DNA of 64,000 nucleotides from Erodium maritimum (taxonomy: Eukaryota; Streptophyta; Magnoliopsida; Geraniales; Geraniaceae). The notes under the pieces were generated by a model. It was not told the DNA's origin. It made no database searches and saw only the letters and a list, made by a program, of their open reading frames with translations. A program made the translations under genes and the position numbers. The stretch spans positions 13,385,228 to 13,449,227 of the forward strand of contig OY997595.1 of NCBI GenBank assembly GCA_963921825.1, given 5' to 3'. This document shows, one piece after another, positions 45,936-58,072 of this stretch (its first letter is position 1; each line of letters begins with the position of its first letter).

Positions 45936-46571
45936 GTCGGGTTACTCCGACAATTCAATACGGATCGACAATACGAGAACGCCCCACTACGAAAGCTATG
46001 AGCTTCAGGAGACTCGACATCATATACTCCTTAGTCTCGGTGTTCTGGTATATTGTCTGCTTCGTGATTTCATAATTGTTGCATTTCTTGTTTCTGTTCT
46101 TAGTATTCAGATTCGTTGCTTAGCTAAGATTGGGGTAGGTTGGATTCTTAATAATGTTTTTTCGTTTGTTTGAAATGTTGGTAAAAGAATGTCCTTAAGT
46201 TGTGTCTATGAAACAAAATAGGTTTTTTTATGTGTGCATGAGAATCGGATTAGTTATAGCCATTCCGAACATTATTCTGAAGCCCGGACTTTTTTGCCCT
46301 ACAATATATTAGTTTTTTGTTTGTTTTTACAATAATGCATTTCCCTATGTTACTCATTTCAACAAAAAAGATTCATTATGGATAGATTAATAGATGGCAA
46401 GATGGGTCTTTTATTGTTTCTTTATTTTAATGGGTCGTTGACAGAGTCTTCACAATTCCATGGTTCTTCTAAATTTCTGTTTGTATGCATTGGTTTATTT
46501 ATTTTTATTCTCGTCAGTTATTTTGATTACTACGTACATATAACGCATTTAAAAACCGAACTTGTAGTAAG
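45936..46571. other. AT-rich spacer
   Basis: No gene, repeat boundary or RNA feature was recognised. Confidence 0.45.
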
Positions 46572-46584
46572 TAGAAGCTAGAAT

Positions 46585-48628
46585 TTTTTTTTTGATCAGC
46601 AAGACAAATTTAGATTAAAGCCTCTAACGAGGGAATAGAGGAGTACAAGGCCGATCTTTCACTACAGATCAAGGCACAAAAAAGAACACAATGAAACCGG
46701 GGAATGAATGAAAACCCCACCCCTAGAAGGTCGCAGCCTTCATTTTCGGGCGGTAGCACCAATGAAAGTAGGACGCAGCCTACATATGACAAGTTCTAAA
46801 AACTGAAATATACTACCATGAAGCCCTGAAAAACCAAACACCGTTGAAATACTCCCAAAAATGTAGAAGGTCTGAAAACCGGCAGTAGCTACCAAGGATG
46901 AATGAATGAGAACCAAGAAGCCCTGGGGGAGTAAAATCCAACAGACGAATCTGACCGGAGAAATCCATACCTTATCTTTGGAATGCTGAACCGACTCCCA
47001 TCTCAATAGTAATAACTAAAATGCCGGTGGTCAACACCACTAACGGCTGAGACATATTCGAATTACCCTACCAACGCTAGCAAGAGGCTTCTATGAATGA
47101 AGTGAAACCAAATACTAAGTTAGCAAGAACGAATAGGAGAAGCTTAGCTTACCAAAGGAGAAGAACGAATATAACTTCAGGTCTGAACATCATGGCATGA
47201 ACCTGAGCCGGTCCGGTACTCGAAAGCGGTCAACACCGAGAATCGATTGTAGGGGACCCGATATTTCTATCGAGCACCAGGCATGCCATTCTTTCAGACC
47301 TTGGCTACCACCGGTGAGATCCAAACACCTCAACCACATCCAAGCAATCCGGATCCGAGCGACACCCAAAGCGTAATCCAAGAACCGAAAGCTTTCCCTA
47401 GCAACGAACCGAGATGTCACCACACGATCCCTCACGCCCCTACTTTCTCCGGAGAGTCCCTTCAATGAGAACCTCATCTCAAAGCACGCCGACATGGTGC
47501 AGGTGAAGGACTTCAGTGGAAAAGTGTGACAACAGACTCGGACGCCTTCGAACTCACGGAGGGTCCTCTTAACGCTTCGGCCATCACCGAGAACGCAAGA
47601 AAAGAACCAGAATTTCTTCAAACCGGAGCCGAGAGTGGGTAGCAGCGGTTCTGCCCCTGGGAAGCCCGAGGAGACCGGAATAACCCATCGCACCACCAGG
47701 GAGGATCAAGGGAAAAGGGTGATGACTCCTTTGAATCCAGAAGAGACCCGAAAAGGTTGAGGCGGACTCCAAGCAGATAGATCCCGATCAGACTGCAGAA
47801 CTGACCCCCACAGATCCAACCACCTCTCACGACCAACCGAACTGCTCCAATCTCAGGGGAGAAAGGAGTCCCACTATCAGAACAATCGGGGGCACCGGTA
47901 AAACAGGGGCACCAGCACCGTGTCGAGGGAAGGAGCCGAGGGACGACCAGATCCCGGAGAAGCAAGTACCCCGTCAAGCAAAACCACACCGAGCATCCAA
48001 ACAACAGCAACTCGACCAGATCTGGAGGTGCATCTCCGACCACAACCCGGAGACGAAACGCCGGAGCAGCCAAACCTGCGACGTTCGCGCCGGAGAAGCA
48101 GAAGGGAGGAGACAACCAGATCTGACGGAAGAGGAGATCCCCGCCGTTCACCGTCAGGACCCGAGTCCAGCGCTGGCTGAGGGCGCCAGAGAAGAGGAAG
48201 ACAGAGACCTGAAGTCGCCGGAGCCAAAGTCCGACGAGGGTAAACTCGAACGAAGCCGGCCCAGATCTGCCGGAAGAAACCGGCCCAGATCTGCCGGGAG
48301 AGCCTCGTCGCTCAGGCTGCAGTCAAGAGACGGGATCGAAGCAGGTTGAGGGCGCCGGAGAAGAGCTTGGTCAGGGACGGAGAGCCGATGTCGCCGGAGA
48401 ACGAATCCGACGTCGGAGACCCGTGCGAGACCAGCGACCAAGGAGCAGAAAACCAGATGGAGAGAAGGAGAGGGAGCAAGGGAGGGGAAGTGGAGAAGAG
48501 GAGTCCTCGCCGGCAACAGCCGTGGCCGTCACCGGCGAGGACGAGGCGACTGGCTAGCGAAGAAGAGAAGGGGGCACGGTTTTCAAGTCAGAGACTTTTA
48601 GGGTTTTTTTTTCTGATCGCTTTTCCCC
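46585..48628 (-). mobile_element. Retroposon, 2.04 kb, minus strand, without recognised ORFs
   Basis: The 13-bp repeat TAGAAGCTAGAAT flanks it (46572-46584, 48629-48641). At the left end a T-run (a poly(A) tail on the minus strand) is preceded, in element sense, by 'aatttgtcttgctgatc'. The element's 5' part (around 48628-47900) is GC-rich with 'ccggcgag' repeats, like plant LINE leaders. Several long minus-strand frames exist but share no known domain and overlap each other. No RT. Confidence 0.72.
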
Positions 48629-49206
48629 TAGAAGCTAGAATATAAGGGTCAGATTGGTCAGGAGGGACGGATAAATTAAGGTTAGGTGCATATATACACA
48701 TGTCTTAAATTTCAACACTATTTGGTGGCTGAGATTGTTGACTAACCGTTTACTATACATAATATATTAGTGGTGATTTTTTTTATTCCTAAGAAGAATG
48801 AGATTTGTTAGAACTGTAGTTCATTTTATTTTATTTTTTGAACGAAAGGTGCAATTCATTAATGTAAATTTCAAATACATCAAGTGTATCAGGAATAAAT
48901 CTCTGATCACGAAGAACGGACAAAAGACAAAGTAGTGTCGTAGTTATTTTCATACTATAACCGTTCCTGACAATATTGGGTAGGCCAGCTAATACTGAGC
49001 TGGGATGTCGTATAGGCAAGGAAGGAAGACGGGGGTTGAGAAGGTGATACTGGAACTCCTGCTCCGAAAATTGGCTAATGACTTCAACAGTAATAATAGG
49101 AGGCCATATATGAATAACGGTTCTCTCCCTGGAAAAACTCCTTATTCTCTGTTCACTAGACATTGAACCTGCAAAAACAAGCTCAAATAAAGTAAAAAGA
49201 ACCCGC

Positions 49207-50856
49207 GGTAATATTGTTATCATAGCAAAAAATGCCTTCTCTCCTAAAGGATCTGCTTTCTTTACTTCTTTTGGTTCGATCTTGCTCTCTTTGTACAATG
49301 ATTATCTTTCCATTGAGAGTAAACCGGTGGCCTCAACCAGCAAGGTACGCAAATCACAGGAGGCAAATGGACGTCCCAAAAGAAGAGCTGGTCCCAAGGT
49401 ATCGTCTTCTCTATCCAAAGGTAAGCTGAAACGTGCTCGTAAAAAACGAGTTGTTCCGGTTTTGCCTTCGGACGTGGCTGCGAAGAAGAGTGGGGTGAAT
49501 CAGGGCGTGGATTCTACTAACAGGGAGGTGGTCGATCCGACTCAGCAACAACACTCGGAGGATGTGGGAGTGACTGGTGCGGTTGCAGTTTCCTCAGCGG
49601 TGGTTTTTCTTGCTGCGTCTGCGAGGTCGGGAATTGAGGTACACCGGGATTTTCCATCGCCCAAGGTTGTGTCATGTACAAAAAATTTCGTATACAATGT
49701 GCCTTATGCTTCTTCAGACGACTGGATTCGTTCTACTTTCGATGTGTGTGGAGAAGTTGTCTCGGCGATCGTCCTCAAGCGACCAAATAAGAAAGGACGA
49801 TATTTCGGCTTTGTGGAGTTCCGACTTCAATCTTCTGCTTTGAAAGCCATTGACGTCTTCAATGGATTGAAGTACAAAGGTTATAGGTTCTTTGTGGCCT
49901 TTGCTCGGCCGGAAAAGGAGCCCTTTCCGGCCAAGGGCAAATCCGGCTCAAAACAGAGCGTTGTTGATGTGGAACAGAGCATAGCAATTTCGAATTGTTT
50001 GGTGCAGGAATAGAGCAGTGTTGCTTCAGCTCGTCCGGAAGCTATGGCTCTTAATGTTGAGGATGGGAAGTTGTTGCAGTTACTGTTGACCGGAGATCGG
50101 AAATCAACCATGGTGGTCGATTGGTTGACGGAGGTAATTCGAATGCAGATCGTGAATTATCCTCTCCATATCTTGCGCGATTCTATTTCCAATTTTAGGT
50201 GCCTTGCTGGTAAGGATAATTCGGTTAACACGCCTAATTTTCTGGGTTGCAATTCTGTGGATCCGTATGTTGTGGCTGCGAATTTTGTCAATCACGTAAA
50301 AGAAGGAGACAGTGTGGGTTCCATTGGGCCATTGGGCTTGGCTGAGGGAACTGTTCTAGCCCAAACCGTGTTACAGGATTCAATGGTTGTTGATGGGATC
50401 GTAAAACCTGCGACAGACTTGTAGAGTTTGGATTCTGAGTTGGGCTTGGCGGTTTTGAGCCCAAGTTCCAGCCCAAAGATTAATTCTCTGACTCCATCGA
50501 CAGGCTCGGTTGAACCAATACAGGCTTTGGCTACCAGCGATCCAAGTCTTGTTATGGGTGGCTCGATGGTAAGTGACCCTGCGGAGGGTAGTCCTTGGAA
50601 GGAAGTACTACTTAAATCGTCGAAACGAGTAAGCCGGCCTCCCAAACACTTGTCCGATTTTTATACCGTGAAGTGTAAATCGAGGAATCGATCTTTGGAG
50701 CGAGAAAGAGTAGCTCGTCCCGTTGACATTGGGAATCAGGTTGAGCTTGGCAGAACTGGAAATTCTTTAGTTTCAGCTTCGCCTCATGGAACTGATGCTT
50801 GGACTACAATCCGTGAATTGGCTTCCAAAAAGAAAGATGTGATTAATCGTATCTGA
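49207..50856 (+). pseudogene. RRM-domain ORF1-like protein, two in-frame TAG stops
   Basis: One frame stays open from the element's first base to TGA at 50854-50856, except for TAG at 50011-50013 and 50422-50424. There is no ATG in frame near the start, so the copy is probably 5'-truncated. A basic region (GRPKRRAGPKVSS, KRARKKR) precedes an RRM: RNP2-like NFVYNVPYAS, RNP1-like KGRYFGFVEF, ending YKGYRFFVAFARPEKE. The C-terminal part ends with PWKEVLLKSSKRVSRPPKHL and a WTTIRELASKKKDV block. Plant L1-type LINEs carry RRM-bearing ORF1 proteins that bind the element RNA; a decayed host retrocopy is an alternative. Confidence 0.72.
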
Positions 50857-51061
50857 GGTCAGGAGGCGAGTTTTAATAGGGTTCTCTTTTCGTTTTTTGT
50901 TTCCTTGTTTTGTTTTAAGGAAAAAGTTTGGCCTTTTAACTCCCCTTTATGGAGTTCCTATGTAAGCGTTATCTTTTACCTTGATTATTCTTTAATCAGG
51001 GCATTCCGGTTCCCCTTTTTAGGAATTGGTCTTATTAATAAAATTTTCGAGCTTATAAAAA
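49207..51061 (+). mobile_element. RRM-encoding retroposon (LINE ORF1-like, no RT)
   Basis: An 18-bp repeat with one mismatch flanks it: AAAGTAAAAAGAACCCGC at 49189-49206 and AAAGTAAAAAGGACCCGC at 51062-51079. The 3' end is 'cttattaataaaattttcgagcttataaaaaa'. The 1.85-kb body holds one broken reading frame with an RRM domain and about 200 bp of 3' untranslated sequence. No reverse transcriptase. Confidence 0.82.
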
Positions 51062-51549
51062 AAAGTAAAAAGGACCCGCTCAGTTAACCAGATCCATAAT
51101 CGTGAAAGGGGTCGAGGCGGTTGCGGCGGTGGAGGCCAGGGAGAAGGGGGCACCGACTGCGGCTTCAGGGACGACTCTAGAGACGGCGACGACATCATAG
51201 ATGGCGGCGATGACCTCAGAGACGACGACGACTTCACAAACGGCGGCGACAACATCATGGACGGCGGCCTCAGAGGCGGAAACCCCCGGAGTTGCAGAGG
51301 AGGGACCGAAAAAGGCCGGGAGACGCTACGTTGGTGGCGGAAGAAAGTCAACGTCGCGGTGGCTAGATGTGGCTCGAACGAAGCCTTAGCAGAAAAAACC
51401 TTCGCAGGATCCATAGGGAATGTGCAAGGGAAAGGATGTGTAGAGGAGAGAAGCATAACTATGGCAAAAGCATGGTAAAAACCATGGCCATAACCATGGT
51501 TTTTGGGTGCTGCGGCAGAAAAGCTCCTAGAGTTTAGTTAGATTTTTTG

Positions 51550-51797
51550 TTAGTTTTTGGGAAGAATACAAAATACCCCTGTAGAGTTCAATTTATTAGT
51601 TTTAAGGGATATACCTATTATTCTTTAAAGTTATTATTCTTTTAAAAGCCATTTGAATTATTCATATTTCTCCATTCTTCAAATATAATTTTTGATTGAA
51701 CTCTTTGTGTTCATACAATACCGAACACAAAAAAAGAACAAATTTATTCCATTCTTAACTCAATTTTGTTTGCCTCCTTTCTCTCCTTATGCAGTGA
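51550..51797. other. AT-rich spacer
   Basis: Nothing recognised before the MITE at 51806. Confidence 0.4.
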
Positions 51798-51805
51798 TTG
51801 TCATG

Positions 51806-52015
51806 CAGTGGCAGAGCTAGCTTTTTTAGTAGGTAGTGGGGCACCGAAAATTTTCAGTGTCAATACGTGAATGTAAAAAATTGAGGGGAGGGGGCACAAC
51901 TACGAAATTAGAAAGAATTAAAGGGCATTTTGAAATAAAAAATCGAAAAACATAAAACAACAACAAAAATTGAGGAGGGCACCTGCCCCCGGGGCACCAT
52001 GTGGCTCTGCCACTG
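51806..52015. mobile_element. hAT-type MITE, 210 bp
   Basis: CAGTGGCAGAGC at the left is matched by GCTCTGCCACTG at the right. The flanks TTGTCATG (51798-51805) and TTGTCAAG (52016-52023) are an 8-bp duplication with one difference. The interior is AT-rich with 'gggggcac' blocks. Confidence 0.85.
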
Positions 52016-52023
52016 TTGTCAAG

Positions 52024-52999
52024 GTTGGTTATTCCTTGTTATATCTTGGGAGACGAATGACCATACATGACAATCAATGTATTAAAAAATGTGATTTGTC
52101 ATTCTTGACGAAAACGTTTTAACCAAAAATCAAACAAGTTATCACCCTTGAAGTAGCCTGTAAAAACAGACTCAGGAATACAACTACGCCATGATGGCCC
52201 CAAAACCAAGCATACCGTACTATTTCACCAAGGTAAAAAAAACAAAAACAAAAAGCTCACACCTCCAACACCCCCGAATTTCCACCTGTGTGGTTTGAAG
52301 GGAGCTCAGGCAGTAAATGATCGAATACCAACACCATTCGAAATAGGCATTGGAACGAGCAAACCAAAGAACAAAGCAAGCTCATAATTGTCCAAGCAGA
52401 ACGTAGAACTAGCTTGGACAAAAGCTAAAACTGATCCCTCAAAACCGATGAAAGAATCCACTGAATGTCGCACATCTCTGAATCTACATTTTTGAGGGTG
52501 GTATAACCACTATTGGTGTGAGGGTCTAGTCCCTTTCTGTCTTCGAAGGATTGTGCTCGGAATTTCCAAAGTCTCTCATCCGAGGTTCCAATTCATCGTC
52601 CAAATCTTCAAGTTTCTCATTGAGTAATGCTCTAGAAGCCTTGGTGTTAAACCCGGTTTCGCTACCAAGGCCCACGCGTTGGATGCTTCTTGTTTCGGTA
52701 TGGACTTAGTAATTAAAGCATAACCGAAAAGATCATTTATCAAGGCCTCATGAGTAAGCATATTCCTTCGATACCCTTTGCTTGGCCTGGCATTACAAGT
52801 GGAATTAAAGTCCAGATTATCGTACTCAAGGAATTCAAGAAAAGAAATTACTATTTAGAGTTCGTTAGTAGGTTGCTTCCTTCAAAAAATGGTTTTGTTT
52901 GTAACATATAATATGACAGTGATTGTAAAGTTGACTACAATAGGGGTAACGAATTATCTCTAATCTATTCCTAACTTCGGTCGATAGCTTAGGACCCTA
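52024..52999. other. Intergenic, nothing firmly recognised
   Basis: Contains a short minus-strand frame at 52761-52576 without recognised motifs. No repeat boundaries were found. Confidence 0.35.
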
Positions 53000-54060
53000 A
53001 TGGAATGTAACCACTTGTAGTTCTCCCGAATCTAGATGTAGGAAAACCCCAAAGCACTATGTTCCTTCATAATTTCTAGCTTTCGAAATAAATCTATGGT
53101 TGTTGAGATTGTGTTAACCTAGATATACATATTCTATATTTAAACCCAACTTACGATTAATTTTAGACTAATTACGATCCTTATCTCTCGAGTGTTAGAT
53201 CCTAATTTGTATCATCTATCAAGTCTGCACGAGAGATAGAACATTAAGCGTAAATCAACAATAAACCCTAACCTAAATTCAAGATTCATAAAATCATGGC
53301 AGTCAACATATAGAAGTTAAATCTCCAATCCATCATAACCCTAAATTATGAGGGGTTAGTTACTCATGGAAAAAGAAGAAGAAAACTCAAAGAAGCAAGA
53401 AAATTGATTCATAATATTGAGAAAGTATGGAGATACAATTACCAATATAAACCACAAATGATGTTCTTCAAGCTTCAATCTTCAAATCTCTTAGCTCTCA
53501 ACTCTCTATCCATCTTAGTTTATTCCAAATACAAGATATCCTAAAAAAATACCTAATTTTACTCTTACAAAGGGTAAAAATCACAACTGAAACGAGCTTA
53601 TGAAATCAGGTATGCGTGCATCACGGAGGGAAGAACGGTGCCAGGAAGGCCTCCGGATCCATACAGTAGTCAGATCCAAACAGTGACTTTTCGGTCCAAT
53701 TATGTTTTGTCACGGTTTCCTAGTCGGACCCGTGAAAGACTCTGCAACGGTGCTTTGGTCGGTCCCAAGAAGGTGTCCGGCCCAAAAAAATGTGTAGATC
53801 TCCGAAATTCCTTCTATTTGATATCTTATGGGTAAAAATTGAAGCTTGTATGACAGAGTATGCCCTTCAAAATATCAGCTAAATTTCATGACTCCTCAAT
53901 CTGATTTTGCTTGATTTTGTCCTCCTTTCGATCCACGAACCCACAATTCACCAAAAACGCAAAATATCCATAAAATTATAGAGAATGAGTTAGAAGCGGG
54001 GCGTCTATTTAAAAACGAAAAAATATGACATTTTAGGTGCTAAGATGTGCCCATATCACT
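53000..54060 (-). mobile_element. Possible gypsy-type LTR remnant
   Basis: Read on the minus strand it contains 'gggcacatcttagcacc', 'tagacgccccgcttctaac' and 'ttttatggatattttgcg', phrases reminiscent of long plant Athila/Tat-type LTRs. No termini or duplication could be placed, so this is a weak call. Confidence 0.25.
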
Positions 54061-54299
54061 AAAGTTTTATGAACAAATACATTACAAATTACAATATTTT
54101 TTTGATGAATCAGTCAGAATAATCGACTGTAAAAATAAATTAATTAAATAACTTTAGATTTATTCGTTACGATGAGCATAAAGGATGGATTAGAAGATAA
54201 AATTTCTTTATAAAACAAATTAAACTATCATTGATTGATTTACTCTTGAATCTTAATTTAAACATAGAAGTATCGAAAGAGATAAAAAGCGATAAGTCA

Positions 54300-55365
54300 T
54301 ATCCTCTTGTTAGGGTTTTTGCGGCCTCTACTAATCTATTGTTGCATTAGATGGTGGTGGGTACCTCAAGACTTGCTACCCTACTGTGGAAATTGGTGGT
54401 AGATGTCCCAATCCTTGGTCGTAATACGAGGGGGAGATGTGGTAGACGGAGGACACGCTCATTGACCTTTCATATTAGGTTCCGCAATAGTGATCTTTCG
54501 TCTCTATTTCGGCGGTGCCGTCTCGTGCGCAAAGAGGGATTCGTCTGGTGGATTGGTGGTCAGGACGTAAGCTACCATGGTGGTATGAGATGTTCTATGG
54601 GCGACGAAGGAACGAGATCTACAACTTTGTCTCGACTTGGTCAGAGCCGATCAAACGGGGAACATCTTATGGGGACCTGAGGAGTGAAGGTCGATGGCTG
54701 GCTTGGGACGAGTTGTTTAGGGCTGATGGAAGGGAGCGCTAGCCGTCGGGGACAACGTCAAGGCCTTGACGGGGAAGCCATGAATTTACCGCAATTATGA
54801 TTAGTTATGACTTGAAGATGATTGTTGTGATCGTTATGGATCTTGGCTTAGTGGGGTATATTGATTCCAAGGGAACGGTAGACAAATCTACGGGTACCAC
54901 ATTCTCACCAATTATAGGGTGACATCAATTCCACCAAGTGCCGACATGACATTATCCTACCATATTGGGACCCAACACCTTTATGTTTCTAATGACTCTC
55001 ATTATCATCAAGGGGCGACGCCAGCTGGATTCTCGGGAGAGTGTGCATAGTCCATTTGTGCCCTTTTAGTAACTTGGTATAAGGTTGGCCAGACCTTCAT
55101 TTTCGGACATCAACAACTGCATCGGTGGTCCTGGTCGCTAAAGAAGTATCTTCCTGGAGCCCCAACCTAGAGTCGTATGACATATTTTTTGTTTTTGCAT
55201 TTTCTATTGTTCACAATAGTTATTCTCTTTCAATCCCACGTTGTTCAGACTTTCATAAATTTATGTTTTCCGTCTTAGTTACGATTTGTGGATCTTTTTC
55301 GGTGCCCGTTTCGGGTATGTGCCCTCTAGCTTTTAATATTAATATATTATCCTAAGTTCAAAAAA
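54300..55365 (+). mobile_element. LINE remnant related to the 8880 element
   Basis: Nucleotides 54930-55035 align by eye with 10640-10760 (shared 'ttccaccaagt', 'cctaccat', 'acgccagctg'). The end 'taatattaatatattatcc...gttcaaaaaaa' at about 55330-55367 is a LINE-type tail similar to those at 8228 and 42855. Frames such as 54351-54680 are open but unrecognised. Confidence 0.45.
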
Positions 55366-55375
55366 ATAACATAAA

Positions 55376-56806
55376 ATAATCCAACACTTAAAAAAAACTA
55401 AATAGTAATTAGTAAACAACTTTAAAAATTAGGATCTGAAAGTACTCTTTGGCATGTTGAAACTTCCCGTGCTCGCTCAAAACTACTATTAAAAAATAGT
55501 TTTTTTTTTCTAAAAAAAATTAGTGGGAAAGCTCAAGCTGCCTTGGATCGTTATGCGTGGCAAAAAGATAAAGTTCATGAAAGGCCTGCACCGTAACGTA
55601 TGTGTTTGTGTGTAGTAAGAACATTACCAAATAAACCAATGCAATGCTGAGTTAAACTAAACCGGCTTCAATAGAGAATAGCAGTTTGTAATCTGAAGCA
55701 ACCCTTTTGGGTGTTTTCTTGGGGGATAAGGTCAGGTGAAGGTTTCAACCTAAATACAATTAAAATGTACCAAATACCTAATCCATACATACATGTAATG
55801 TTATGTATCCATCAAAATGGTTGATAAACATATCCACTTCCACTTGTTTGGTGTAGAAATTGCACCTAACACTAACTCTTGGATATGCCTTCTTTTCTTC
55901 TCTCACCCACTAACCCTAATTATACACCAAATATCACCCCCTTGTTCCTTGGTCAATACCCCAAACAAACCTCCAACTACATCCCCAGCGAAGGACCGAC
56001 TCATTGTTTTTTTTCAAAAAAAATCGAATTGGGTTTATTTAATATTAAAAAAAGTGTTCAGATCAGAAGACCGAGACTTTTGATGAGACGAAAGAGATGT
56101 GGCAACGACGAAAACAAAACGAAAAAGGGGATGTGAATTTGTGGAGCAACTTGGTGAGATTTTAAGGCCTGCTAGCCATGGATAGATGCATGGGCAGGAC
56201 GGCTTGTGCTTGTCTTTGTCTATCCATTTATCATCATCACCTTCTCATTTTATTTTTTCTCATTGTTTATTTATTTATTTTGCCTGCAACTATCCGTTTA
56301 AACACGAAAGTGTGAGGAAAATGTTATTAAAAGAAGAATATATATATGTATCAAATTGCTTTTTATAGACGTAAAATATCTGATGAATTGCGTGAATGTT
56401 GCCTTAGGTAGTGACTGGTAATAAAGCAAAGTACTGGTCAAGAGTCCCAATCAATACGGGAGAGGTCCTTTTCCTAGGCCTTATGCTCCTGAAATGATAA
56501 TAATAAGATCGTTAGGTGGGACAAATTAAGTGGGCAATTCCAAAATCCATATTAGAATTAATTAACCATATGATTAGGTTGATTTGGAATATTACCATCT
56601 TGTCCTCGTCACCACCTAATTGTCCCCGACCCCGTGTATGGTCTTATCCTCCCCAATTTTGGAGGTCTCCGTAAAGCTTTTGTAATCATACTTATAAACT
56701 TGTCTGTGGGCTGGGCTTGATGAGCCCAAACCCGAAACAATCTTGTGGGCCAACTTCAAAACTATAAGAGCATACTTTGGACCATTAACTAGTCTTCCTC
56801 TTTCTT
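55376..56806. other. AT-rich intergenic region
   Basis: No gene, RNA or repeat end was recognised in this 1.4 kb. Confidence 0.45.
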
Positions 56807-56814
56807 GTAATATC

Positions 56815-57410
56815 TAGGGATGGCAATGGGTCGGATTTGGGCCGGGTTTTATGATACCCAGGCCCACCCCTATTTTCCCTACCTACGTCCGAGCGTGCGC
56901 GAGACCCGATAGTGGTCCGTCCCGCTTGTGACCCGATCGGATCAAGTATTATCCTATCCACCCAGGATAAAAGTTATATTTTCTTTTTTTCAGGAAACCA
57001 TATTTTATTTTACTACTCAATTTATATTGGTAAATCATGTATATATGATGCGTAAAAATTTAATATTTTTATATGAAATATATAACATATTCAATAACTA
57101 TTCACGAGCGCAAACATAATATAATCACTAGTTTTATCCTAGTTTATAATATTATTATCTCTTAGCAAAATTATAATAATCTCATTATGTCAGACAAATA
57201 AAACAAGTAACAATTAACAAACATATTTAGTTTTTTTATTTAGTAATCTATCGGGTCAGGTCGGGCCGGATAGTACCAATCTCGAGCTCGGTCTGACAGT
57301 GGTTAAAAGTCCGATCAAACTATCCCAACCCGACCCGTTTGTGAAAATACCGGTCCCAACCCGATTTTTCGGGTTGGACAGGTCTAGTCCGGGTACTATT
57401 GTCATCCCTA
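56815..57410. mobile_element. hAT-type MITE, 596 bp
   Basis: Starts TAGGGATGGCAATGGG and ends (inverted) TAGGGATGACAATAGT. The flanks GTAATATC (56807-56814) and GTATTATC (57411-57418) form an 8-bp duplication with one difference. The interior has 'cgggtc' and 'gggccgg' motifs near both ends. Non-coding. Confidence 0.85.
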
Positions 57411-57419
57411 GTATTATCC

Positions 57420-57794
57420 AAGGTTCTAAAAGTCGTTAGGCGCTAGTCGGACGGCAAGGTCCTTCGAGGATTAATCGGGGACTAGACGGGGATTAATCGG
57501 GGATTAATCGGATTTGTATTTTTTTATTTAATAGATATATTATTATTATATATAATTAAAATATGAATTTCATTATATTAAAAATGGTAACAAATATCTA
57601 AAATACCTAAAAAAAATCACACCAAACAACTCAGAAGCACAACACCTAATATCACCAACACCATAACCATATAATTATTTTAATTGAGTCAGTATACTAC
57701 GCAAAATTGTTGTAATTGCCTAGGCGGCTAGGCGGATCGGCTAGACGTAGGCGGGCGCCTAAGCGACGTCCAGTCGGGATTTTTAGAACACTGT
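57420..57794. mobile_element. Second hAT-type MITE, 375 bp
   Basis: Left end AAGGTTCTAAAAGTC and right end (inverted) ACAGTGTTCTAAAAATC are imperfect inverted copies. The perfect 8-bp TATTATCC flanks it (57412-57419, 57795-57802). 'Taggcgctagtcgg' and 'ggcgcctaagcg' blocks lie subterminally. It is inserted in the right-hand target copy of the preceding MITE. Confidence 0.78.
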
Positions 57795-57802
57795 TATTAT
57801 CC

Positions 57803-58072
57803 CTTTTGATTTTACACATCAATTTAAATCAAAATTAAGGACGTAATTTGTACCACTAATTAGTCTCTTTTCCTTCTTTTGTGATTTTACAACCAATTAA
57901 AATCAAAATTGGTCGGTCAAACTCCGGCACAGTTCAATGTACCATAGATCTTCCCTACAATTTGAATTATTTCCTTACTAAAATCGTACCATAAATTGTC
58001 AGCTACATCACTTGACACAATCACAAGTCACAAGTCACAACACATATAGCTTATCTCATATCAAAGTCAAAG
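57803..58072 (+). promoter_or_regulatory. Upstream region of the prolamin-like gene
   Basis: AT-rich 270 bp with 'cacatatagc' at about 58041 as a weak TATA candidate. No other element was identified. Confidence 0.25.

Larger units (their letters stand above)
48836..51500 (-). mobile_element. Retroposon-like sequence interrupted by an RRM retroposon
   Basis: On the minus strand, sequence from about 51500 down to 51062 (including ATGGATCCTGCGAAGG) continues, once the inner element and one target copy are ignored, at 49206 and ends 'cattaatgaattgcacctttcgttcaaaaaataaaa' at 48836. That is the same type of 3' tail as the 41936 element. The GC-rich start and AT-rich tail suggest a short non-autonomous LINE derivative. 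Its own target duplication was not found. Confidence 0.5.

Noticed and set aside
47190..48516. Long minus-strand frames (120-177 codons)
   Set aside because: Overlapping frames in a TSD-flanked retroposon with GC-rich leader-like sequence; no protein family recognised.
54351..54742. Two overlapping open frames of 75-109 codons
   Set aside because: In a degenerate LINE-like region, unrecognised and mutually overlapping; recorded only as part of the remnant.
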